This document shows, piece by piece, positions 52,689 to 62,033 of a DNA stretch of 64,000 nucleotides. Each line of letters begins with the position of its first letter. The first letter of the stretch is position 1. The translations under genes were made by a program, and so were the position numbers. The DNA is taken from positions 1-64,000 of the forward strand of contig NZ_JBFNEH010000008.1 in NCBI RefSeq assembly GCF_040797425.1, read 5' to 3'. This stretch comes from Symbiobacterium sp040797425. GTDB taxonomy: Bacteria; Bacillota; Sulfobacillia; Symbiobacteriales; Symbiobacteriaceae. Under the pieces are notes generated by a model. That model did not search any database. It saw nothing but the letters and a program-made list of their open reading frames with translations, and was not told the DNA's origin.

Positions 52689-53891
52689 CTACGGGAAGAG
52701 CAGGCTGATGTGCCGCAGCGGGATGACGCCCGCCACCAGCAGCAACGCCAGCACGAGGACGGCCGGCATGGCGATGCGGCGCCAGCCGCCCCGCTCCCCG
52801 GGCACGCCGGCCACGAACGCCGCGGCAAGGCCGCCCAGAAAACCGCCGAAGTGGGCGTAGTTGTCCACCCGGGCATAGACGAGGCCGAACAGCAGGTTGA
52901 TCGCCACCGGCATCAGGATGCCGTACCAGTCGACCCGCCGGTGCCGGACCGTGGTGGCGAAGTAGACCAGGGCCCCCATCAGCCCCAGGATGGCCCCGGA
53001 GGCGCCCACGCTGAGCACCCACGAGGGCCTCAGGGCGGCGGACGCCGCGCCGCCTGCAACGCCGGCCACCATATAAATGAAGAGCATGCGCCCGGAACCG
53101 TAGGCCGCCTCGATGTAGCGGCCCACCTGCCACAGGGCCCACATGTTGAAGGCCAGGTGCATGGCGTTGCCATGGAGGAAAAGGTGGCTGAGCAGCCGCC
53201 ACTGCTGGGTGCGCTCGAGCAGGGTGAGCACGCTGAAGTTCGCACCCCACAGCACCAGGGCCTGCGCGTCGGGGCCGTCGACCAGCGCCGGCAGGCCGCC
53301 GCCCTGCAGTACGGTCCAGAGGTAGTACGCGCTGGTCAGCGCCAGGATGACCCGTGTGGCGGGAAAGTCGTGGGGAGCGATCCACCGGCGCACCTGCACG
53401 GGCCCCTGCCCCCGCGCCCACTGCGCCGCCGGGGCGGCCGGCGGCTCGGGCACCTCGGTGAGGATGCGCGCAATCTCGGGGTCAACCGGGGGAAAGCCCT
53501 TGTGCTGGTCCAGCAGCCCCACGTCCAGGTCGGCGCTCCAGGGGAGCACCCCCCACCTGCCCTCCGGATCCTGCTCCCGCAGGGAGGCGACGGCGGCCGC
53601 CTCCTCCTCCGTGACCGGACGGTCGAAGGGAAAGAGCAAGATCAGTTGCCACGACTCCTCCCCCCGGCGGTCCCGCACCCAGGCGGCGCAGTCCCGCACC
53701 AGCGCCTCCCGCTCCTCCTGCGCCTCCAGGTTCAGGCCAGACGGAAGGGCCAGGAGGAGCAGGCCCCACGGCTCCTTCCGGGAGACCGCCAGGGAGAGCC
53801 GCGGCTCCAGGTCCGCGGGCACCGGGGCTGGGGCGAAGCCCAGCCCGGCCAGTTGCTGCGATACCGTGTTGACGTATGCTGCGTAGTTCAC
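52689..53891 (-). CDS. Rhomboid-family intramembrane protease with N-terminal domain
   Basis: A 400-aa protein. Residues 1-165 are soluble and of unknown type. The rhomboid core begins near residue 178 with six or more helices: SHLFLHGNAMHLAFNM (235-250), catalytic serine in GASGAI (S298) and catalytic histidine in AHFGGFLGG (H347). GTG start with GGAGG upstream. The proteolytic substrate is unknown. Confidence 0.88.
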   Translation of the reverse strand: MNYAAYVNTVSQQLAGLGFAPAPVPADLEPRLSLAVSRKEPWGLLLLALPSGLNLEAQEEREALVRDCAAWVRDRRGEESWQLILLFPFDRPVTEEEAAAVASLREQDPEGRWGVLPWSADLDVGLLDQHKGFPPVDPEIARILTEVPEPPAAPAAQWARGQGPVQVRRWIAPHDFPATRVILALTSAYYLWTVLQGGGLPALVDGPDAQALVLWGANFSVLTLLERTQQWRLLSHLFLHGNAMHLAFNMWALWQVGRYIEAAYGSGRMLFIYMVAGVAGGAASAALRPSWVLSVGASGAILGLMGALVYFATTVRHRRVDWYGILMPVAINLLFGLVYARVDNYAHFGGFLGGLAAAFVAGVPGERGGWRRIAMPAVLVLALLLVAGVIPLRHISLLFP

Positions 53892-53948
53892 GACCCACCT
53901 CCAAGCCGGGCCCGGCTCATCGCAGCTCGGGCCCGAACGGATTTGCAG

Positions 53949-55130
53949 TCACGGGATGAGCCCCAGTTCCCGGCCCACCTTGGCGAAGGCGGCCAGGGCC
54001 TCGTCCAGGTCGGCCCGGGTGTGCGCCGCGGTGACGATGGTGCGGACCCGCGCCCTGCCCCGCGGCACGGTCGGATAGGCAATGCCCTGCGCGAAGACGC
54101 CCTCTTCGAGGAGCCGGTCGGAGAAGCGCATGGCCTTCACCTCGTCGCCCACGATCACGGGCGTGATCGGGGTCTGGGAATGGCCGGTGTCGAAGCCGAG
54201 ATCGATCAGCCCCTGCTTGAAGTAGCGCGTGTTCTCCCACAGCCGCTCGATCCGCTCCGGCTCCTGCTCCATGATCTCGATGGCCTTGAGGCAGGCCGCC
54301 GCCACTCCCGGGGGATGGGAGGTCGAGAACAGGAACGGACGGCCCTTGTGCCAGAGCAGCTCGATCAGCGCCCGCGGGCCGGCCACGTAGCCGCCCAGCA
54401 CGCCCACGGCTTTCGACAGCGTGCCTACCTGCACGGTCACCCGGTCGCTGAGACCGTAGTGGTGCACCGTGCCCCGGCCGTTCTGCCCCAGCACGCCGGA
54501 GCCGTGGGCGTCGTCGACGTAGGTCATGCAGCCGTGCTTCTCGGCCAGCTCCACGATGGCGGGCAGCGGGGCGATGTCGCCGTCCATCGAGAAGACGCCG
54601 TCGGTGATGATCAGCCGCCGCCGGTACTGGCCGTCGCTCTCCTTCAGCACCCGCGCCAGGTCGTCCATGTCGGCGTGCCTGTACCGCAGGATCTTCGCCT
54701 TCGACAGCCGGCAGCCGTCGATGATGGAGGCGTGGTTCAGTTCGTCCGAGATCACGGCGTCGCCCTCGCCCACCAGCACCGGGATCACGCCGGAGTTACA
54801 GGTAAAGCCCGACTGGAAGACCACGGCGGCCTCGGTGTGCTTGAACTCCGCCAGCTTCCGCTCCAGCTGATTGTGAATCGTCATGGTGCCGATGATCGTG
54901 CGCACCGCGCCCGACCCGGCGCCGTACTTCTCGGTCGCGGCGATCATCGCCTCCTTGAGGCGCGGGTCGTCCGCCAGGCCCAGGTAGTTGTTGCTGGAGA
55001 GGTTGATGACCTCCCGCCCGTCGATGACCGACCGGGGCCGCTGGGGCGACTGCAGCTCCTTCAGGGGGCGGTAGAGCCCGGCCTGCTTGAGGCTGTTCAG
55101 CTCCTCGACGAGGAAATCGGTCAGCGCCAT
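53949..55130 (-). CDS. kbl: Glycine C-acetyltransferase (2-amino-3-ketobutyrate CoA ligase)
   Basis: A 393-aa alpha-oxoamine synthase with PLP lysine K240 in VQVGTLSKAVG and the cofactor motif VDDAHGSGVLG (about 205-215). With Tdh it converts threonine to glycine and acetyl-CoA. GGAGG precedes the ATG. It is 24 bp downstream of tdh. Confidence 0.93.
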   Translation of the reverse strand: MALTDFLVEELNSLKQAGLYRPLKELQSPQRPRSVIDGREVINLSSNNYLGLADDPRLKEAMIAATEKYGAGSGAVRTIIGTMTIHNQLERKLAEFKHTEAAVVFQSGFTCNSGVIPVLVGEGDAVISDELNHASIIDGCRLSKAKILRYRHADMDDLARVLKESDGQYRRRLIITDGVFSMDGDIAPLPAIVELAEKHGCMTYVDDAHGSGVLGQNGRGTVHHYGLSDRVTVQVGTLSKAVGVLGGYVAGPRALIELLWHKGRPFLFSTSHPPGVAAACLKAIEIMEQEPERIERLWENTRYFKQGLIDLGFDTGHSQTPITPVIVGDEVKAMRFSDRLLEEGVFAQGIAYPTVPRGRARVRTIVTAAHTRADLDEALAAFAKVGRELGLIP

Positions 55131-55154
55131 GCGGATCCACCTCCTGTGCGGGTA

Positions 55155-56210
55155 TCACGCCTTCAGGTCGGGCACGAGCACGATCTTGCCGCTCCGGCCC
55201 GAACCCATCAGCTCCATGGCGGTATCCACCTGTTCCAGCGGCAGCCGGTGCGTGATGAGCGGGCGCAGCCGCTCCGCCAGCCCGGCCCGGTAGAGCGAGC
55301 GCACCTGGTACCAGGTCTGCCACATCCGGCGCCCCGTAATGCCCTGCAGCACCAGGCCGCGCATGATCACGTCCGCCGCCAGGTCCAGCTCCAGCGGCCG
55401 GCCGGGAAGGCCCAGGAGCGAGATGCGGGCGCCGTTGCGGGCCGCCTTCAGGGCCTGCCGGATGGCCGAGGGATTGCCGGACATCTCCAGCACCACGTCC
55501 GCGCCGTAGCCCCGGGTCGCCCCCCGGACCACTTCCACCGGGTCCTCCCGCATGGGGTTGATCAGCAGGTCGGCGCCGAGCCGGCCCGCGAGCTCCAGCC
55601 GGTACTCGTTCACGTCCATGGCGATCACGATCTCGGCCCCGGCCATCTTCGCCACGGGCACGGACATGATGCCGATGGGGCCGCAGCCGGTGACGAGCAC
55701 CGACCGGGCGGTGAGGTCGCCGCTCAGGGCGGTGTGGACGGCGTTGCCCAGCGGCTCCTGGATGGACTGGAGTTCGAACGGGATGTCCTTGTCGTTGACC
55801 CAGACGTTCTGCTCCGGGATAGCCACATACTCGGCGAAGACGCCGTCGGTGTCCACGCCCAGGATCCGGGTGTGCTCGCAGAGGTGGTACTCCCCTACCC
55901 GGCAGCGGGGGCACTGGTTGCAGACGATGTGGCTCTCCGCCGACACGTAGTCGCCCACCTTGCAGGCCGTCACCTCGCGGCCGACGGCCACCACCTCGCC
56001 GGCCAGTTCATGCCCGATCGTCAGCGGGGGCTTCACCCTCCCCGCAGCCCAGGGGTCCCAGGAGTAGATGTGGTAGTCCGTGCCGCAGATCGAGGCGGCC
56101 CGCACCCTCACGAGCACGTCCCGGGGCCCGACGGTGGGGATCGGAACCTGCTGCAGTGCTGCGCCAGGGCCGGCCTCCAGTTTCCGCAAAGCCCGCATCA
56201 ACTCAGCCAC
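55155..56210 (-). CDS. tdh: L-threonine 3-dehydrogenase
   Basis: A 351-aa zinc medium-chain dehydrogenase. The catalytic cysteine is C42 (SICGTDYHIY), followed by GHE, the structural zinc site CNQCPRCRVGEYHLC (about 97-111) and the NAD loop TGCGPIG near residue 171. It feeds Kbl. GTG start with GAGAGGGG upstream. Confidence 0.93.
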   Translation of the reverse strand: MAELMRALRKLEAGPGAALQQVPIPTVGPRDVLVRVRAASICGTDYHIYSWDPWAAGRVKPPLTIGHELAGEVVAVGREVTACKVGDYVSAESHIVCNQCPRCRVGEYHLCEHTRILGVDTDGVFAEYVAIPEQNVWVNDKDIPFELQSIQEPLGNAVHTALSGDLTARSVLVTGCGPIGIMSVPVAKMAGAEIVIAMDVNEYRLELAGRLGADLLINPMREDPVEVVRGATRGYGADVVLEMSGNPSAIRQALKAARNGARISLLGLPGRPLELDLAADVIMRGLVLQGITGRRMWQTWYQVRSLYRAGLAERLRPLITHRLPLEQVDTAMELMGSGRSGKIVLVPDLKA

Positions 56211-56532
56211 AACGAACCACCCCTCTCCAGTGCGCCCGCCGGCGGCAGGTGCGAGTTGCCATATCCGTAACTACTGTATCCCAGTTATCACCTGGGCCGC
56301 AAGGGAGTGGCCCGCCGCGACCGCAGGAATCCGTCTGAAATTCTAGACACGCATGGTCCAATGCTGGAAGGAATCCGACCGGCGGGCGGCTAATCATCAC
56401 TGACCGCGGCACCGTTTGAGCAGCCGCGCCGGACGGGCGCCGGACGCCGTGCGTGGTGCCACCGCGCAGCCGGCCGCGGCGATTGCCGCACACTACGGGA
56501 TGATGAAGCGCAAGCGAGGAGAGATCGGCCCG
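56211..56532. other. Intergenic region between divergent tdh and the thioesterase gene
   Basis: About 320 bp. It carries a 17-bp CCCAG...CTGGG dyad (56280-56296) beside weak tdh promoter boxes (TTGCGG, 18 nt, TACAGT on the minus strand). Nothing else is evident. Confidence 0.5.
56280..56296. promoter_or_regulatory. 17-bp dyad, possible tdh-kbl operator
   Basis: CCCAG, 7 nt, CTGGG on the minus strand, located between the weak -35 and -10 boxes of tdh. Short arms make chance possible. Confidence 0.3.
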
Positions 56533-57030
56533 ATGTACCAGGTGAACCCTTCCCTGCAGCCCAAGCCCTCCCGCCTGTCGGCCTGCGAGATGACCGAGCT
56601 GGTGATGCCCAACGACGCCAATCCGATGGGCAACATGCTGGGCGGGCGGCTGCTGCACCTGATGGACGTGGCGGCGGGCATCGCGGCGATGCGGCATGCC
56701 GGACGCCCCTGCGTCACCGCCTGCTTCGACTCGGTGGACTTCCTCACCCCTGTGCACATCGGGGAGGTCTGCATCCTGAAGGCCCGGGTGACGTGGACCG
56801 GCCGGACGTCCCTCGAAGTACAGGTGGACGTCTACTGCGAGTCGCCCACGGTGGGCGAGCGGCGCCACACCACCACCGCCTTCGCCTGCTTCGTGGCGCT
56901 GGACCCCGAGACCGGCAAGCCTGCACCCGTGCCGCCGCTTCTGCTCGAGACCGAGGAGGAACGGCAGGCCTTCGCGGAGGCCGAGGAGCGGCGGCGGCTG
57001 CGGCTCGCCCGGCGGGGGAGCACGTGCTGA
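56533..57030 (+). CDS. Acyl-CoA thioesterase, hotdog fold
   Basis: A 165-aa protein. The hotdog core has PNDANPMGNMLGGRLLHLMD near residue 22, with the catalytic Asn/Asp pattern of the YciA/BACH family, and DSVDFLTPVHIGEV near residue 58. It hydrolyses acyl-CoA; chain length is unknown. ATG at 56533 with AGGAGAG upstream. Confidence 0.85.
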   Translation: MYQVNPSLQPKPSRLSACEMTELVMPNDANPMGNMLGGRLLHLMDVAAGIAAMRHAGRPCVTACFDSVDFLTPVHIGEVCILKARVTWTGRTSLEVQVDVYCESPTVGERRHTTTAFACFVALDPETGKPAPVPPLLLETEEERQAFAEAEERRRLRLARRGSTC

Positions 57031-57038
57031 ACGCGACA

Positions 57039-57063
57039 GGACCCGCCCCGAACGGGCGGGTCC
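57039..57063. terminator. Bidirectional terminator
   Basis: GGACCCGCCC / GGGCGGGTCC, a perfect 10-bp stem with a 5-nt loop, 9 bp after the thioesterase stop and 18 bp beyond the stop of the convergent SDR gene. Confidence 0.75.
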
Positions 57064-57080
57064 CGCTGTGTTCAGAGTGG

Positions 57081-57935
57081 CTAGTCGTCGCCGACCATCC
57101 GGTGTTCCTGCCCGGCCCGGGCATACCGCACCCCGGCGACGGCGCCGCCGTCCACCAGCAGGTCGGTGCCCGTGATGAACGACGCCGCGGGGCTCACCAG
57201 GAACTCGACGACGGCCGCGATGTCGTCCGGGGTGCCAACGCGCCCCGTGCCCGACGCGGCGATCATGGACCGGATCGCCTCGCCCGAGGGCCCGCTCAGC
57301 TCCTGCTGGCCCATGGGCGTGGAGATCAAGCCGGGGCTCACCGAGACCACGCGCGCACCCTTGCGGCCCCACGCCAGCGACGCCCACTGCACCCGCAGCT
57401 GGTTCGCCCGCTTGGCGATGCTGTAGGCCGCACCCCGGTCGAGCTGGGACGGGTCAAGGACGGGCAGCGAGGCCAGCTGCGCCGTGGGCGTGGTGGCGAG
57501 CTGCCATTCCACCTCTGGCGGCAGGGGGGCCATGGCGCCGGCCATGCTGGCGATGCAGACGGCCACGGTGCCGGGCCCGGCGAGCCGGTAGAACTCGTCC
57601 AGCACCAGGGCGGTGCCGACCACGTCGACGGCCACCACGCGCTCAGGCGGCGCCTGCACCGGCGAGACGCCCGCCGTGTGTACCAGGTACCGGAACTTGC
57701 CCAGCCGTTCGACCGTCTCTGCCAGAGCGCGCACGGACTTGGGATCCGACACGTCCGTCCGCACGGCGTGGACGTCGTGTCCCTCGCCCTTCAGATGCGC
57801 CTCGGCCTGGGTCAGCACCTCCTCCGAGTAATCGGCGATGACGACCCGCCGGCCGGGACCTAGCCGCCGGGCGATGGCCAGGCCCATACCGCCCGCGCCA
57901 GTAATCGCAACAACCTCTTTCGGGAACTCCCGCAT
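57081..57935 (-). CDS. Short-chain dehydrogenase/reductase
   Basis: A 284-aa SDR. The cofactor loop is TGAGGMGLAIA (about 13-23), VDVS-like DVSD near residue 61, and the catalytic tyrosine-lysine pair is YSIAK (near residue 171). The insertion EVEWQLATTPTAQLASL before the catalytic site is larger than usual. ATG at 57935 follows GGGGGAG. Substrate unknown. Confidence 0.88.
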   Translation of the reverse strand: MREFPKEVVAITGAGGMGLAIARRLGPGRRVVIADYSEEVLTQAEAHLKGEGHDVHAVRTDVSDPKSVRALAETVERLGKFRYLVHTAGVSPVQAPPERVVAVDVVGTALVLDEFYRLAGPGTVAVCIASMAGAMAPLPPEVEWQLATTPTAQLASLPVLDPSQLDRGAAYSIAKRANQLRVQWASLAWGRKGARVVSVSPGLISTPMGQQELSGPSGEAIRSMIAASGTGRVGTPDDIAAVVEFLVSPAASFITGTDLLVDGGAVAGVRYARAGQEHRMVGDD

Positions 57936-58329
57936 ACGCTCTCCCCCTTTCGCACAGACCAACATTCAGGAGAGTTCATCCGTCTACTGAGTACGACCGT
58001 AATATACGTTACTTTGGTTATCCTAAGTTTAGCATCTTGGTATAGTTTGTCAAGTCTTATGTCACATAACCAAACCCCGGAACGAGCCCACCGGGCCTGG
58101 GTCGCTGCCTCATAGCGTTCCCGCCGTCTGTGCGACCCACACCCCACGTGGATTGCCATTCTCCTCCCGGGGGCCGCCGTGCCGCCCTTCCGACCCGGCC
58201 CTCAGTCCGGTCCTGCTGCGGTCCCGCACGCAGGATGCCTTGCTCGAAACTGACGGCGCCCGCCCTCGCTGCTGCCCGGTTCCCAACGGGCATAATACTG
58301 TCTACTAGCACGTGGAGGTGACGGACGCC
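57936..58329. other. Divergent intergenic region with AT-rich promoter segment
   Basis: Positions 57980-58070 are markedly A/T-richer than surroundings and hold the SDR promoter (58026-58053) and a TTATGTGACATAA palindrome (58057-58069). From 58070 to 58290 I see no gene or structured element. A CATAAT box at 58290-58295 may be the -10 for the nucleotidase gene, without a clear -35. Confidence 0.5.
58026..58053 (-). promoter_or_regulatory. Sigma-A promoter of the SDR gene
   Basis: Minus strand TTGACA, 16 nt, TAAACT. A 13-bp palindrome TTATGTGACATAA lies just upstream of the -35 and a GTAACGTATATTAC near-palindrome lies downstream, both possible regulator sites. Confidence 0.55.
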
Positions 58330-58953
58330 GTGGCGAAGCCGGTCCTGCTCTTCGACCTGGACGGCATCTGCTGCAACCTGGCCAAGAAGTGGCTCGAAGT
58401 CTACAACCGCGACTACAACGACAACCTGCGGCTGGAAGACATCACCGCGTGGAACTGGGACCGGTTCGTGAAGCCCGAGTGCGGCAAGCGCATCTACCAC
58501 TACCTCAACCGCCCCGGCTTCTTCGCCGACCTGGAGCCCATCGAGGGCTGTATCGAGTCCCTGGAGCGCCTGGCCCGCCTCTGCGAGCTGGTGGTGGTCA
58601 CCGCCAGCCCCAGGGAAGCGGCCGGCGACAAGATCGCGTGGGTGCGCAAGCACCTGCCGATGGTGCCCCGCGGCAACGTCGTCATCACCTACCGGAAAGA
58701 CCTGGTCCGCGGCGACTTCATGTTCGACGACGCCCCCAAGAACCTGCAAAACCACCCGGCGATCCGCATTCTCATGGACTACCCTTACAACCGCGACTTC
58801 CATGACTGTTACCGGGTGCACTCGTGGGCCGAGGCCGAGGCGCTCATCCGTCGGCTCGTGGCCGAGATGGGCGGCGCCGGCGACACGCCGTCGGTCCAGC
58901 GGGCGATGCAGCCCCGGCTTGCGGATCCCCGCACGTACGCGCATCCTGTGTGA
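58330..58953 (+). CDS. 5' nucleotidase, deoxy (pyrimidine) type, HAD family
   Basis: A 207-aa HAD-fold protein. The nucleophile motif FDLDGICCN (near residue 8) matches DxDG, and residues near 90-96 (VVTASPR) and 145 (FMFDDAPKNL) give the second and fourth motifs. NT5C-type enzymes dephosphorylate deoxynucleotides. GTG at 58330 follows GGAGGTGACGG; a GTG at 58312 is in frame. Confidence 0.82.
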   Translation: MAKPVLLFDLDGICCNLAKKWLEVYNRDYNDNLRLEDITAWNWDRFVKPECGKRIYHYLNRPGFFADLEPIEGCIESLERLARLCELVVVTASPREAAGDKIAWVRKHLPMVPRGNVVITYRKDLVRGDFMFDDAPKNLQNHPAIRILMDYPYNRDFHDCYRVHSWAEAEALIRRLVAEMGGAGDTPSVQRAMQPRLADPRTYAHPV

Positions 58954-59043
58954 AACTGTCAGGTGTATATTGCTCACATGCGCAAACTTGAGCTCCCCCA
59001 GGTTCGTCTAATGAATATCATGGTCGGAACCGGAGGATGTCTC

Positions 59044-60306
59044 ATGCGTAAACCGGTTATGCCCGCACTTCTCAATTCCGCTTTGATTCTCTCCCTGCTC
59101 CTCACCGGCTGTGCGCACTCGTCCGGCAGTGCCACGCCCACGGGCCCCTCGGGCCAGCTGCCCATAGGCGGCGTCACGACCCCCGCCCCCGGGAACAACA
59201 CCGACCCCGGAGAGGCGAACCCTTCCGCCGAGGCGCCGAAGCCCGGCGAGGCGGGCGGGCAGACCAGCACCGAAGGGACTGCCGAACCCACGGAGCCCCC
59301 TGACCCCACCGAACCGGCAGAGTCCAACGAACCGCAGACGCCTGCCCGCACGATGCCCAATCCGGTGCGGGGGCTCCACCTCTCGGGCTGGTACGCAGGC
59401 TCGCCCGACCTGGTCTGGCCGCTCCTCGACTGGGCCTGGGAGGCCGGCATCAACACGATCGTGCTGGACCTGAAGGCCGAAGACGGTTACCTCTCGTGGG
59501 AGTCCGACATCCCGCTGGCGCAGGAGATCGGCGCCAACATGCGCAAGATCGCCGACCTGAAGGCATTCGTGGAGGAGGCCCACGACCGGGGCTTCTGGGT
59601 GGCGGGGCGCATCGTGGTGATGAACGACCAGTGGCTCTACAAGGGCCGGCCGGAGTGGGCGATTCCCGGCTTTGACGGCGGCGCCTACTCCTTCATGGAT
59701 CCAGCGAACGAGAACGTGTGGAAGTACAACATCGACGTGGCCAAGGAGGCCATCGCCGCGGGGGTCGACGAGATCCAGTTCGACTACATCCGCTACTCCG
59801 AGCACCTGCGGGAGGGCTACAACGGCCACGACACCACGGCGGAGCAGCGTACCAAGCCCATCAACGACTTCCTGCGCTACGCGATGACCGAGCTGAAGCC
59901 GCTGGGGGTGGTGGTCGGCGCTGACGTGTTCGGCCTGACCACCTCGGTGGCCGAGGGCGACGACATGGAGATCGGCCAGGACTACCGGCAGATTGCCGAG
60001 ATCGTCGACTACATCGCCCCGATGGTCTACCCCTCCCACTACGCGCCGTACACCTACGGCCTCGAGAACCCCAACGCCAACCCGTACGAGACCGTCTACA
60101 ACTCGATGAAGAAGGCGCTGGAGCGTACGGAGGGGCTCCCCATCGAGAAGCACCGGCCGTGGATTCAGGACTTCTCCCTGGGCGGCATCTCCTACGGCCC
60201 CGCCGAGGTGATGGCCCAGGTGCAGGCGCTGAAGGACCTCGGCATCGAGTCGTTCATGCTGTGGGATCCGTCCAACAAGTACACTCGGGAGGTCTCGTTC
60301 AGGTGA
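59044..60306 (+). CDS. Lipoprotein, putative glycoside hydrolase (DUF4015-like)
   Basis: A 420-aa lipoprotein. Signal with lipobox LLTGC ends at about residue 24, then a Pro/Thr/Glu-rich linker to about 100, then a TIM-barrel-like domain with VRGLHLSGWYAGS near residue 107, ELVLDLKAEDG-like TIVLDLKAEDGYL near 135, EIQFDYIRYSEH near 245, GADVFGL and APMVYPSHYAP near 320. The last motifs resemble DUF4015 putative hydrolases. ATG at 59044 with GGAGG upstream. Confidence 0.85.
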   Translation: MRKPVMPALLNSALILSLLLTGCAHSSGSATPTGPSGQLPIGGVTTPAPGNNTDPGEANPSAEAPKPGEAGGQTSTEGTAEPTEPPDPTEPAESNEPQTPARTMPNPVRGLHLSGWYAGSPDLVWPLLDWAWEAGINTIVLDLKAEDGYLSWESDIPLAQEIGANMRKIADLKAFVEEAHDRGFWVAGRIVVMNDQWLYKGRPEWAIPGFDGGAYSFMDPANENVWKYNIDVAKEAIAAGVDEIQFDYIRYSEHLREGYNGHDTTAEQRTKPINDFLRYAMTELKPLGVVVGADVFGLTTSVAEGDDMEIGQDYRQIAEIVDYIAPMVYPSHYAPYTYGLENPNANPYETVYNSMKKALERTEGLPIEKHRPWIQDFSLGGISYGPAEVMAQVQALKDLGIESFMLWDPSNKYTREVSFR

Positions 60307-60308
60307 TT

Positions 60309-60358
60309 GGTAACGAAATGAGCCACGCACCCGCAAAGGCGTGGCTCATTTCGTTACC
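60309..60358 (+). terminator. Strong terminator after the lipoprotein gene
   Basis: A perfect 20-bp stem (60309-60328 with 60339-60358) and a 10-nt loop, followed by CTTTA. It is the longest perfect hairpin in the window. Confidence 0.9.
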
Positions 60359-60450
60359 CTTTATGTCTGAACCAGGCTCCCCGACAGGCGACCGGCGGTT
60401 CTGGCCGGCACCGTGACCTGGAGAAGCCGCCCTCGATTCCCTCGCCCGCG

Positions 60451-61260
60451 TCACCCGCCGCGGGCGATCCGCTTGAACCCCGTGGCCGCCAACAAGATCA
60501 GCACGGCAGTGAAGACCACCGTACCGCCCGGGGCGAGGTTGAGCGTGTAGGCGAGGCTCAAGCCCACCACCACCGCGATGATCCCGAACCCGATCGAGAG
60601 GCCCAGCGCGCCACGGAACGAACGGGCCACCTGCAGGGCCGCACCCACGGGCACCACCATCAGCGAGGAGACCAGCAGGGCGCCCACCACCCGCATTGTC
60701 ACGCCCACCGTCAGGGCCACCAGCACGTAGAAAACCACGTTGAGCGCGCGGACCGGCAGGCCCACGACGGCGGCATACTCCTCATCGAACGTGGTGGCCA
60801 ACAGTTCCTTGTACAGGGCGAAGAGGCCGCACAGCACCGCTGCGCCCAGCGCAGCGATCAGGTACACGTCGGTCGCGGTCACCGTGACGATCGAGCCGAA
60901 CAGGTAAGCCATGATCTCGCCCGCACTGCCCGCGGCCAGCGAGAGCAGGATCACCGCCAGCGCCAGGGCGCCGGCCAGCACGACCGCCACCGCCATCTCG
61001 CTGTACTTCCGGTACGACTGCCGGAGCCAGTCCATCCCCAGCGAGGCGGCCACGGCGAAGGCCAGCCCCGTGGCCACGGGGTAGGCTCCCGCCAGCAGGC
61101 CGGCCGCCACGCCGGCCAAGGTCACGTGCGAGAGGGCGTCGCCGTACAGCGCCAGCCGCCGGAGCACCAGGAAGACCCCGATAGCCGGGGCCACCACGGC
61201 CACGATCAACCCTGCGGCGAAGGCGCGTTGCATGAACGAAAGCGAAAGCATCTCAAGCAT
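60451..61260 (-). CDS. znuB: Metal (zinc/manganese) ABC transporter permease
   Basis: A 269-aa ABC-3 type permease with about eight membrane segments. FLVLRRLALYGDALSHVTLAGVAAG (about 30-54) is the family signature. Its start overlaps znuC by 8 bp. The three-gene znuACB operon follows a Fur-family regulator. Confidence 0.92.
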   Translation of the reverse strand: MLEMLSLSFMQRAFAAGLIVAVVAPAIGVFLVLRRLALYGDALSHVTLAGVAAGLLAGAYPVATGLAFAVAASLGMDWLRQSYRKYSEMAVAVVLAGALALAVILLSLAAGSAGEIMAYLFGSIVTVTATDVYLIAALGAAVLCGLFALYKELLATTFDEEYAAVVGLPVRALNVVFYVLVALTVGVTMRVVGALLVSSLMVVPVGAALQVARSFRGALGLSIGFGIIAVVVGLSLAYTLNLAPGGTVVFTAVLILLAATGFKRIARGG

Positions 61261-62032
61261 CCGACGCGCCCTCCCCGTGGTGATGGTGGTGGTGAATGGG
61301 GATCATCGGGTGCCCGTAGAGCTCGCACAGCTGCTCCTCGGTGCCGAAGTCCGCCGGATCGCCGTGGTAGAAGAGCCGCCGGTTCAGGCAGGCCAGGGCC
61401 GAGACCTCGTGGGCCACCGCACCGATGTCGTGGGAGACCAGGATCACCGTGAGGCCCATCTCCGCCCGAAGCCGCCGGATGAGCTGGTAAAACTGCGCCT
61501 CCGCGGAGGCGTCGACCCCCACGGTGGGCTCGTCCAGGATCAAGAGTTCCGGCCGGCTCACCAGCGCCCGGGCGATGAACGCCCGCTGCTGCTGCCCGCC
61601 GGAGAGGTGGCCGATCAGCCGGTCTTTGAGCGGCAGCAGGCCCACCCGGTCAAGGGCCTGCTCCACCGCCTGCCGGTCGGCCGCCGTGAGCCGGCGGAAG
61701 AGTCTCCGGCGGGCCGCAAGGCCCGTGCTCACCACCTCGGCAACGGTCGCCGGAAAGGCCGAGTTGAAAGAGGCCGCCTTCTGCGCCACGTAGCCCACCC
61801 GCCACCGCTCCCGGAACCGCGGCACGGGCGTCCCGAACAGCCGGATCTCGCCCTCCGGGACGGGCAGGATGCCCAGCATCAGCCGGAGCAAGGTCGTCTT
61901 GCCCGAACCGTTGGGGCCGATCAGGCCCAGGTACTCGCCGCGGGGAACGGAAAGGCTCACGCGGTCCAGCACCGGCTCCTTTCCGTAGCAGAAGCTGACG
62001 TCCCGCACCTCGACCACAGGGGTTGCCGTCAT
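61253..62032 (-). CDS. znuC: Metal ABC transporter ATPase with His-rich tail
   Basis: A 259-aa ATPase. Walker A GPNGSGKTT is near residue 38, signature LSGGQQQRAFIAR near 143, and Walker B LLILDEPTVGVD near 163. The C-terminus ends IPIHHHHHHGEGASDA, a run of six histidines that may bind metal, unusual for an ABC ATPase. It is 1 bp after znuA. Confidence 0.92.
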   Translation of the reverse strand: MTATPVVEVRDVSFCYGKEPVLDRVSLSVPRGEYLGLIGPNGSGKTTLLRLMLGILPVPEGEIRLFGTPVPRFRERWRVGYVAQKAASFNSAFPATVAEVVSTGLAARRRLFRRLTAADRQAVEQALDRVGLLPLKDRLIGHLSGGQQQRAFIARALVSRPELLILDEPTVGVDASAEAQFYQLIRRLRAEMGLTVILVSHDIGAVAHEVSALACLNRRLFYHGDPADFGTEEQLCELYGHPMIPIHHHHHHGEGASDA

Positions 62033-62033
62033 C

